NCBI RefSeq assembly: GCF_000003815.2 | Contig: NC_049986.1 | Location: 8,963,487-9,027,486, forward strand | Length of the DNA stretch: 64,000 bases | From: Branchiostoma floridae | Taxonomy: Eukaryota; Chordata; Leptocardii; Amphioxiformes; Branchiostomatidae | Reading direction: 5' to 3' | Part shown: one piece after another, positions 55,301 to 64,000 of the stretch | How positions within the stretch are numbered: position 1 is the first letter of the stretch | How the letters are laid out: the number at the start of each line of letters is the position of its first letter | The notes under the pieces: generated by a model | Databases searched by the model: none | What the model was told of the DNA's origin: nothing | What the model saw: only the letters and a program-made list of their open reading frames with translations | Made by a program: the position numbers and the translations under genes

Positions 55301-58300
55301 TCGAGATACATTGTTTTTCAAAAGCAATTTAAACTCAATCAAGTTGAACTATTTCTACTTCTGCCACTCAAAAAAGGATTTGCAATAAAGTCTGCTTGAC
55401 AATGACAACACATTCTATTTCATGCTTTTTTCAAAAATATGTTGTTACAGTGACAATGTCAGCAGACAAAAGTCATGCATTGTCATGCAAAATGAGAATT
55501 TCACATGCTAAATCTATATAATTCATACTAGATACATGTAGTACTGTGAAAGAAAGATCATAGAAAGGAAGCCAAAAAAGAAAACAGTGGAGCAAAAAGT
55601 CTGTCATGCACAATAAGTGTGTTAGTGTGTTAATGTCATATTTAAGGGTGCATGTGGCATGTATCTCCCCAAAAGACATTCAAAAACCTTAACCCAATGA
55701 CAGTGAGAACAAACTGTAAGAAAGAGATTACAATTCATTCAGAAATACAGATACTGAGATAGGTTATTGGCATTTTCTTGTCCACAATTTGCCTTCATAC
55801 AAACATATTAAAAAGTTACCCTGCATACACATTTCAACTTTTGTAAATTTTTTTTTTTTAATTTGAAGTTATTGACTTTTCTTTTGAAAAGGGAGTTAGT
55901 TCAGTTGGGGATCTGCAGTACCAGCCAGAGAAGACAGGTGTCATTACAAACTTGATGTACCTCTTGTGGAGGCACATTAAATGACAGGGTACGCAGGTCC
56001 ACCTTTTTGTAGTCATCGGTACAAGGCAGTATGAAGAAAATGCCTGTTAAGAGCAACAAGGAAGCAAAACATACACTTGTTGAGTTGAGAGCATGCACTT
56101 GGCATGTATCAAAACAATGACATAAATGCTACAAACAATAACAAATCAGCGTGAACAGTTGGGGCATAAACCAAACATGAGAAAAAAAGATAATTTCAGA
56201 AAAATGCATAATCGATAGGTGAAAATATTACCCAAAAAAATCCTAGCTTGTTGCAAAGCAGAATCTACTCCATCTTCACATACACACTCAAACTCTGAGT
56301 ATAGTTTGCTTTCTTGTTATTCTGCTTCGTTTCTTCATACCACCTTGCACGGTTGCCAAAAAGCCATTTTGACGCCCGATAAAGTTGTATTTTTAGCATG
56401 AAAGTTCATCTGTGTTAGTAGAACACATTATAGAAAACAAGGTCGACGGAGATTGACCGAAAATTCAGACGGTAAGGCCCTATAGTTATTACATTGTTAG
56501 AAGTAAAGTTTAGCAATTTTTTCTATAGGTTGTACTTTTTGTAAAGAGATGAAAGTATCTAATGTCTAAGAAAATTGGGGTGCTTTTGGGAGCAGTAGGG
56601 TACCAGCAAGACGAGAAAGGAGTCTTGAGATACTACCTCTTGCGGGGGAACGTCAAACGATATGGTACGCAGGTCCACCTTTTTGTAGTCATCCGTACAA
56701 GGCAGTATGAAGAAAATGCCTGTCAAGAGCAAAAAAGAAAGCATAACATACGCAGAGGTGAGTACATGCATGTTAAAGATAGGAGAAAGACGCTACATCA
56801 CAACAAACCAGTGGGCACTTTTTCTGTGGCTTTAAGCAAAAAGCATCTTTATTGGCAACACCTCAGGGGTGGAGCCTTTTTGTCACTGTACCAAACACCA
56901 AATCATCACCTCTTGACTTGTAGAAACAATCTGAAATGTTTTGTATATGGAAGATTAGTGTTGGCTGGCCACAAATTGTGCTGCTGACTTGTGATTTGTT
57001 GTAGCATTCATACCATTTCACCATGAACACTGTATAGGGGGGTCTGTTATATTGAGAAGTGGGATATGCTTTGAATCATCAAAAAACATGACAATCATCA
57101 GAAAAAATCTTTCTTTGTCAGTTTTGCCAATTCCATTTCTCTTGATATACAGTCCGCCCTAACGTGTTGTTGGCTGCGTTTGGTCGTTATTTGGTACCTC
57201 TTGGGGCGGAACGTCAAAGGCTTGGGTTCGGAGATCGACTTTGCGGTATTCGTCAGTGCACGGCAAGACGAAAAAGATCCCTTGGGAAGGAAACAAGTAG
57301 GTGAGGATTCTATACATGCTAAGTTTAAGTTCAATGACCTCATGTTTCAGAAACTGTGTCTCTTCAGAGGACTGCAACCCTTGTCAGTAGCATATATTAG
57401 AGTTCAAGACAAATCCCGTACCTTGTGGTACAGAGATAGGACTGCCTATAACAAGACAATCACAAATTACTTTGACACAACAACACAGCTACAGATAAAT
57501 GTATTCCAGTATGTATACATGGATCTTTGTAATTATCACAGTCAGGTTCTACATGTTAAATAATGATATAAATCAAGGCAAAACTAATAACCTTTCCATG
57601 TCTGTCAGGAACTAAAAAAAAACGCAGTAAGCTTCATTTTCTCCTATAGTTAATACAATCATTTCCCAAGACGCAGTGAAGATGAGAGAAATGTCTTACC
57701 AGGTCCCTTGGCTCCTCCAGGCAGCAGCCGCCCCAGTCGGAATATGACGGCTCGCTCATACTCCTGCACAACCTGTCAACACCAAGCACAGCTCATAATA
57801 CATCAACAAACAAACAGATAAATACAACTACGAAGTACTTCAAAGTCATGACTTTATTAAAAATCTACTTCAGGGGAATCATTTGCAATAAATGGTGGAA
57901 GGAGAAAAAAATCAAACACATAAAATTTTAAGAAGCAAAAGTGGAGTAATAAACAACTATTCTATGTCCATTTCCAGTTCAGCTATTGAAGACATTGAGT
58001 TTTCATCAAAAGTCTTAAATCTAAAATATGTTTGCATCAGTTATAACAATACCTACAGTAATTGGTTAGCAGGGCGTACATGATTTCAAATGGTTGACAT
58101 CAATTAGTCATTAGTAAAAATTTGTTTGTAAGCTTAAAGTATGATGATCACATGCCGAGATTTAAGTTTATACAGATATCTGTTCCCTCCAGAATGTTGA
58201 TTTGTGTTCTTGAAAGATTATGGATTGTTGAAAGTACAATAACAGGGCTCAAAAAACATGTTTCTGCATAAACCTGCACAGGTACAGGTAACATTGGAAA

Positions 58301-59511
58301 TTACCTGCACCAGTCAAATTTTGCCTGCACTATTTAGAATCTAGAATGAAGTATTGATCATGCTAAAATCTGTTCAGAAAGCATTGAATTATTTTACTTA
58401 AAATTCATAGCTGGTAACAGTCAATGCAGCTAGCAAAAAATCCACAATACACCTACATCAAAGTACATGGACCAGCGCAGGTAAGGTGCAGGTAGACATC
58501 AGAAATACCTGCACAACTCCAATTTGACTTGCACTAACCTGCATATACAGGTGATATTTTGAGCCCTGTAACATTTTAACTAATTATAATCAGGGAATTA
58601 TTGTAATTGTTTTGGTACAATTATGTGCCATGATTTCGACTACTGTTGACAACAAATTATTCATGTCCCCTTGTCACTGGCTTGACATTAGGATATGAGT
58701 AATTTTATTGTCAGGGACCCCTTTCCAACAGACAATGATGGCTTAGCAACCGAACAATGACCAAAATAAGATTTGTATGATCCTTGATTTCATCATTAGA
58801 ATATAACACAAGATACAAAAGTATGATTTAAAAAAAAAAGATTAAAACATCTTTTAACATTGTTTATCTAAGAAACTCATTCAGCAGTGAAATATTGTGA
58901 AATGCATTTACATGCGCAGCAATTTAATTTCGCGGTAGCGGGAAAAAGTACTTTTTGCGGTTGTTTTCCTTTCGGGGTAGCACTGTACTCTCTAGTCTTA
59001 GTGCCATGGAAAAATTTTCGCAATGGTTTTAAGTTCGCAGTGAAGTGGCCACCGCAAAAACCATGGACATTAAATCACTGCGAAAGTTTCTGCATTTACA
59101 GTACTATGAAATCTTTGGTAATCTTAGTTAGTGGTTGCAAACTTTTAGCAGTGGAAAGGGGGTCTAACTGCATTGCCTCCAAGGATAGTCAGGTCTTGGA
59201 GGCACTACATGCAGCTGCACACAATTGGTACCTTTATGCAGATGCACAGAGCTACAGGGAAGGTACAGATCACAATGATGTAGGAGATAATGGTGATGAT
59301 CCAACCGCAGCATCCAAGACCAGCATCTTCAGCTTCAAAAGCTACATATAGGAGGTAAAAACGAAATGATAACATTAACGTACAGTGTAATTGATAACTA
59401 CCTTTATGCAGATGCACAGAGCGATGGGGAAGGTGCAGATGACAATGATGTAGGAGATAATGGTGATGATCCAGCCGCAGAATCCAAGACCAGCATCTTC
59501 ATCTTCATAAG
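52318..59511 (-). CDS. STOM: Stomatin (SPFH/band 7 membrane protein), with duplicated alternative exons
   Basis: Membrane-hairpin scaffold protein of the inner leaflet that oligomerises and modulates channels and transporters. Exons in transcript order: membrane exon 59511-59402 or 59341-59232; 57772-57700; one of 57280-57198, 56719-56637 or 56043-55961; 54680-54348; 53605-53550; 53271-53193; 52506-52318 (TAG stop). All splice sites are GT-AG and phases agree. Diagnostic sequence: [12 protein letters not shown] membrane segment with the conserved CGW cysteine, [20 protein letters not shown], the PPQE junction, [31 protein letters not shown], and a C-terminus ending [16 protein letters not shown]. 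One version encodes 306 aa plus a missing N-terminal exon. Without the internal 129 bp duplication this would be 263, matching vertebrate stomatin beyond its N-terminal tail. The start codon was not located. Confidence 0.95.
54423..54680 (-). repeat. STOM: Exact 129 bp in-frame tandem duplication in the stomatin SPFH exon
   Basis: 54423-54551 and 54552-54680 are identical as far as I can read. Each encodes the 43 residues from [20 protein letters not shown] to RLLAQTT. On the coding strand the first copy begins at the first base of the exon. The SPFH strand region is therefore encoded twice in one exon of 333 nt. Confidence 0.93.
55961..56043 (-). CDS. STOM: Stomatin SPFH-opening exon, version A
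   Basis: 83 nt, phase 1-0. Encodes [20 protein letters not shown] and SFNVPPQE. Acceptor CTTAACAG, donor GAG|GTACAT. The flanking intron resembles that of version B, showing that a segment larger than the exon was duplicated. Confidence 0.9.
56396..56492. repeat. Dispersed repeat shared with Piwi intron 3
   Basis: AGCATGAAAGTTCATCTGTG and 'gtagaacacattatagaaaa' match 41275-41320. The following AACAAGGTCGACGGAGATTG matches the Piwi-side sequence in inverted orientation. It lies in the stomatin intron between exon versions A and B. Confidence 0.6.
56637..56719 (-). CDS. STOM: Stomatin SPFH-opening exon, version B
   Basis: 83 nt, phase 1-0. Encodes [20 protein letters not shown] and SFDVPPQE. 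Acceptor CTTGACAG, donor GAG|GTAGTA. Its first 56 nt differ from version A at one base only, and the last 27 nt at many. Confidence 0.9.
57198..57280 (-). CDS. STOM: Stomatin SPFH-opening exon, version C
   Basis: 83 nt, phase 1-0. Encodes [20 protein letters not shown] and AFDVPPQE. Acceptor TTCCCAAG, donor GAG|GTACCA. It comes first in transcript order. Confidence 0.9.
58243..58568. mobile_element. 326 bp MITE in a stomatin intron
   Basis: Ends CAGGGCTCAAAA and TTTTGAGCCCTG are perfect inverted repeats. Both sides are flanked by TAA, a possible 3 bp target-site duplication. The interior contains several ACCTGCAC and GTGCAGGT boxes in both orientations. No coding capacity. A possible end of a relative (ATTTAAGCCCTG) lies at about 62766. 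Confidence 0.75.
59232..59341 (-). CDS. STOM: Stomatin membrane-hairpin exon, version 2
   Basis: 110 nt, phase 1-0, acceptor TATGTAG, donor AAAG|GTACCA. Encodes [13 protein letters not shown] and [10 protein letters not shown], with an extra cysteine in place of phenylalanine before the conserved CGW cysteine. That cysteine could be a second palmitoylation site. Only about five residues differ from version 1. Confidence 0.9.
59402..59511 (-). CDS. STOM: Stomatin membrane-hairpin exon, version 1
   Basis: 110 nt, phase 1-0, acceptor CATGTAG, donor AAAG|GTAGTT. Encodes [13 protein letters not shown] and the hydrophobic hairpin ending [10 protein letters not shown]. Version 2 lies only 60 bp downstream, so the two cannot readily be spliced to each other. 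Confidence 0.9.
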
Positions 59512-62500
59512 CTACATGTACATGGAAAAACATACCAATGATTACAACGACTGCAAATACTTGAATTGGTAATACTATAGTGCAATCCATATTTTTACAT
59601 GTGACAGACAAATGCAGTCAAATGTGCATGTATTGTAGTACAGAAAAATGCAGACAGTCGCAATATCATAAAATGATCACAACAACAGAAAAAGAATCAA
59701 TCATTTCAATCAGTGTCCGAGTTGAAAAAAGTTTAACTTAATGAACATGAAAATACTAATGTCTATTGTCACACTCATATCCACAATAACAATCCATACA
59801 TACATACCAACAAGCATGTATACAATATATCAACTACATGAAAAAAAATCATAAAATTTTGACACCATGATTTTTATTAGCCTGTATAATTTACCTGCAA
59901 GACTTCATATCGTTTTTTTTTTTAAATCACACTATTTCATACTCCACAAAGAAAATATACAAGTCATATAACCTCTATCCTTATATTATGTAGCCGATAT
60001 TGCCAAGATCCTAACATCTAGCCCATACAGCATACTTTTACAAAGCCCACAATAACATTTACACCACACCATCTAAAAACACTAACATTAACAGTAGACC
60101 AAGTCATCGGCTAATTCAGCACTATTGACGAAAACAGTTCTAGTCATACACACAGTACATGGACAAACATAGTCATAGATCAACCCACCTGCGAAAAAAC
60201 ATGGAAAGTAAATGTTAAACCTTAGAGCCGACTTCTGGGCGGCCATTCCGTGCATGATTTTCCGTCACTACGACACGTAACGAATGTCTGGCAACACGAG
60301 AGCGCAAGGGACAGCCTAATGAAGCACAGCACATCACTTATAGTACCCCATGTTACTGTTGCTTCCTACGACCCGTACACAATGTACACGACACTTTAAA
60401 TCTTATCAAATCAGGCAACTCCCAGGGTACTACCCGAGCAAAGCAACATGATGCGTATGATGTATGCACTCTCCCTATATCATATACTCTTTCATCTTTT
60501 ATCCCCGTTTCTACTTAGAACTAAACAGCAAACCCCATAAATATATTGTGATGAAGTTGCCTTGATTGGAACTATCATTCATACCTGTCTGATTAGTTGC
60601 AGACAAAGCAAAAACTCAATTGAGCTACTCTTGGCTCTGTTCCCGAGAGATGTGGGCATGGTTTACTGAACAACTGAAGGTTCCTGAGCGCAGAACGATG
60701 CTCTATTCTACTTTGTAATGTGAGGAAAACATGGATGTAATCAAAAAAAAAGCGTAGATTTAGTACCTCCTTTAGATTCCAGTTTGATTGTGAAAGCTAC
60801 TATGTCACAATGCACTACTAAAACCTGTACATATATATACTAGCCTTTTCATAGGCTTTAACCACGTATAGATAAAAGCAACAAGTTATATATATATTAT
60901 ATTATAGGCATTATGAACAATTATCATAAACTTGATAAAGCTAGCCGACCTATAGCTATAATCACTTTAAAAAAACAGCTTGTTTGCTTCACTCACTCTT
61001 TGCTTTTATTTGGTGCTTTTAGGACCAGGCATTATGACGCCTCATACACTTCGGGGTGGGTCATTAACCCTTAATGAAGATATGATTACTGTACAAGCTA
61101 TAGTTACAGTCAGTAAATTTGGCAAAAGTGGCATGTCTATGGAGAAGCACTACAACAGACTGACATGTGGGAGGATCTGAGTATACAAAGAATTCCAATA
61201 TGTATGATATACATGTAATATGCTTTAACCAATGGAGATTTAACTTGCTTTCATATGTAACCCACCGACATAATGGATTATTGAAGTAGTTGTTAAACGG
61301 CCAGTGGTTTAACTTTGGACACTGATTCTTCAGACTTTGTTGTTCAGATTGAAGACGTGCGGATGCTAGGTAAACTCGACGTTCAATTTCATAGCGGTGG
61401 GCCCAGACAACACCAATCAATGGACGCCAGGACAAGGGAAGTAAATCTCACGTTCAGCGCACGTCATGGCATCAGGTGGGCCCGCAAAAGACCTTAATTG
61501 ATAATTACTATTTGATACAGTTGAGCTTCCAGCTTGGTGGGGGTCTAGAAAAGGGAGGGACACATTAACGTACTGGAAATCTAAGAAATAATTTTTCAAA
61601 GACTACTTTTAAGTTCTTTACAAAAAAACTTACGACCAAAAGCTATTATATATACACAGAAGCAAGTCTTCTAAAATGTTGATGTAAACTATACGAAATA
61701 TCAGATAACTTTGAACATCTGGCTTTATTTAAAAGCACAATGTTCTTGTAATCTATAGAATGTCTGCAAATCAACAGGACCGATTGTTCTAGCTTCGTTT
61801 CAAACATGTAAAAGATCTGTTATTATTGCTCCAGATGTAAGTTTTCGTGCATATTTCAGAAGAAAAAAATGACAGACTTCCTGGCAAAACATTATTCAGA
61901 AGAATAGGAATGAATAAAGCCCTTACCAATACTGAGAAGAGACAAGCATATTTTTTACCACATTCCGAGTCCACTTCCAAAGTCTGATGCTTTGGCCTCC
62001 ACTGTAGTTGCCTCATCTCCACAGATAAAGAGTTGCACATCCCATGAACCTGTGCTTCTCTCACATGTACGTATTCCATCTCATCTGTTCTCATACTCAT
62101 CTCAGAAATCCTTTTCTTCACACTGATAATATCAACTCGACTACAAACGCTATAATTCACACCATCCCAGCCATCGATTGTCTGTTAAGGCCTGGACGTG
62201 CTTCCGTGATTCCTTTATAGCTGAGAGGAGCGGACATCGAAATCATCTGTCCATATAGATGTACACGAACCCACTCAAAAGGTTAATTAGAACTGACACT
62301 TCTTATTGGTCCCTAACAAATAATCTTTACCAAATCACTGATCATGTTTCATGCTACATAGAAGATTGTCAAATCAAGGTGTGGAATTCAAATCTAGGCA
62401 TATATAGGTACACGTGGGGTACACCTAACAAAAAATGTACACATGTATGATGTAAGTTTACAGAAGTGATAGAATGTCAGTAAAACCTAATTGCAAGTCT

Positions 62501-63180
62501 TACTGTATTTCTTCCCAGCTGAAATCTCATAGCAACAGTAACCTAAAAATTCTAGTACACTTATTGATAAGTACTCTACTTGTAAATTACACAAGATTTT
62601 ATCATTTTTTTGACACTCGAACACATGTCCAGAATATGCTGTATACTAGTATAAAACAGTACTTTTATAAGTAATAACTTTCTGTGTATTTACATTTTAT
62701 GTGCATCGATGTACATTAGATGCACACATGTAATTTTGGGTGCGCAAAAGTGCAAATACTCACAGTATTTAAGCCCTGCAAACTCTTATTCTGAATGCAA
62801 AAGTACAGACGTTCTTGTCATTTCTTGATTGCTTTCTAATGACAAAGTGTTGCTGGTAATAAAACTAATATAACTCGCCACATTTCATCTAAACATGATG
62901 ACATCTATCCCTGGAGCGGCACGCATGATAGGACAGACGACGCCTACGTGCCCCCAGGGTGCTATCTCCAATATGTCAGCAAAAAACCCTAATACATCAC
63001 CGATGATCACCACGAAATTAAAAAAGCAGCACTAACCAGAAACTTCAACACACCGAAGCCAAAAGGCACAGGTAAATGAAATAAAGATGCCACAACTGAA
63101 ATAACTGGGTACTTATACAATTTGTATTTAAAACTGTCGTCATCCAAAAAAGGTTGCATTTTGTTTGCTTGTTAGAAAAT
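59512..63180. other. Probable stomatin 5' region; first exon not placed
   Basis: The N-terminal exon should lie here or beyond and end in phase 1. One minus-strand candidate, about 62062-61971, runs VHGMCNSLSVEMRQLQWRPK to EVDSEC and ends in the right phase at TGTG|GTAAAA, but its acceptor lacks a pyrimidine tract. No other gene was recognised in this stretch. Confidence 0.25.
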
Positions 63181-63900
63181 ATCATATAGTCTTTTTGGCA
63201 TCTGAGGGTATGCTGATTCTTCAATTTGGGTATTCTAATTCTTCAATTTGAAAAATAATTTCTAACCCCTTACCATTACAGAACTTGGCAGTCATGTTTG
63301 ACAATCAGAAATATGTGTATGATATATTTGAATGCTGTTGGCACCAGTGAGCGACCGAGGCTGTGGAAACGATGACTAAAGCTGACAACCGTCTCCTGAG
63401 CCGAAGAAAGTTGGCATTTCAGAACATTTTGTTCTTCAATTGGGCTGAAGCACGAAAAAATACAGAAAATTGAAATTTGATATTCATCCCCGTGACATAA
63501 AAATCATTTAGAATCTAGCACTCTTGTTTGCCTAACAGAATTGACTGTATGATTGATTTTGAACAATGTTGACAACAGAGAACATTAAATTCTTTAATTG
63601 GAGTAAAATCAAATCAAGAAAAATTAAAACTGAAATGGCAGCCTGTATAATAAACTGTAAAACGATGTGTCAGAAATATTGTTTGCCTATTGGAATTGAG
63701 TGTATGATACATCTGCACAATGTTGGCAGCTGATAACATTCCATTCTTCAATTGGGGAAAATGAAATTTCAAAAGAATATAATATTATATAAAACTGAAA
63801 TGTATGAACTGTAAAACGATACGTCAACAATCTTGTTTGCCTATCAGAAATGCGTGTATGATATATTTGTATGTAGTTGCCATCTGAGGGCATCTTGTAC
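63180..63900. repeat. Degenerate tandem repeat, three to four units
   Basis: Units of roughly 150-230 bp share 'cttgtttgcctatcagaaat', GTGTATGATATATTTG, 'ttcaattgg' and AACTGTAAAACGAT. It is well diverged and non-coding. Confidence 0.65.
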
Positions 63901-63902
63901 AT

Positions 63903-63985
63903 TTGAAGGATGGACGCGGCCTTCGGGCGGTGCATTTCCATTATAGAGTACTCCACCCTGACCTGGGGCGGCCCCCCCACTAATC
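63903..63985 (-). CDS. Possible upstream exon near the window edge
   Basis: On the minus strand, ATGATTAGTGGGGGGGCCGC starts an open frame of about 29 codons (MISGGAAPGQGGVLYNGNAP and on) ending near a weak AAT|GTACAA donor. The small, polar and glycine-rich composition would suit a disordered N-terminus such as that of stomatin, but the phase does not fit the membrane exon directly. Very uncertain. Confidence 0.18.
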
Positions 63986-64000
63986 ATACCTACGGCTTAA

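Overview
The window is eukaryotic, intron-rich, AT-rich and full of transposon debris. The three well-resolved genes (a cytosolic sulfotransferase, a Piwi Argonaute and a stomatin), the Kunitz/cysteine-rich exons in phase 1-1, and a dispersed repeat that I associate with lancelet DNA all suggest an invertebrate deuterostome, most likely amphioxus (Branchiostoma). That assignment is recognition, not proof. There is one 100-N assembly gap (14475-14574).

Layout. 1-2.3 kb: three weakly supported plus-strand exons of an unrecognised gene. 2.3-13.4 kb: no convincing gene; repeats, a 480 bp direct duplication and homopolymers. 13.4-14.6 kb: a short minisatellite, then the first two exons of a protein of the SWIM/YqaJ-associated kind, cut by the gap. 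15-16.4 kb: a Kunitz exon and a cysteine-rich exon of a secreted modular protein. 16.4-26 kb: two broken non-LTR retrotransposons and a diverged block present three times. 26.4-32.3 kb, minus strand: a complete six-exon sulfotransferase, 279 aa, whose usual catalytic histidine is a tyrosine; one of its introns holds a MITE and another a tandem tRNA-like repeat. 32.5-34.1 kb: a 5'-truncated non-LTR element with an intact reverse transcriptase ORF and a 10 bp target-site duplication. 34.1-37.2 kb: dispersed and tandem repeats, rich in ATGCAAAT octamers. 38.9-47.7 kb, plus strand: a complete 11-exon Piwi gene (885 aa, slicer residues present) whose introns carry at least seven foldback elements and which is flanked on both sides by the same minisatellite family. 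48.5-52.3 kb: intergenic or stomatin 3' UTR. 52.3-59.5 kb or beyond, minus strand: stomatin.

The most interesting locus is stomatin. It has two alternative copies of the membrane-hairpin exon (60 bp apart), three alternative copies of the exon that opens the SPFH domain, and an exact in-frame 129 bp tandem duplication inside the main SPFH exon. All copies have matching splice phases, so up to six isoforms are possible, and the duplication would add 43 residues that are absent from the family. The Piwi gene is a TE-silencing factor that is itself packed with small inverted-repeat elements, several within 10-25 bp of splice sites.
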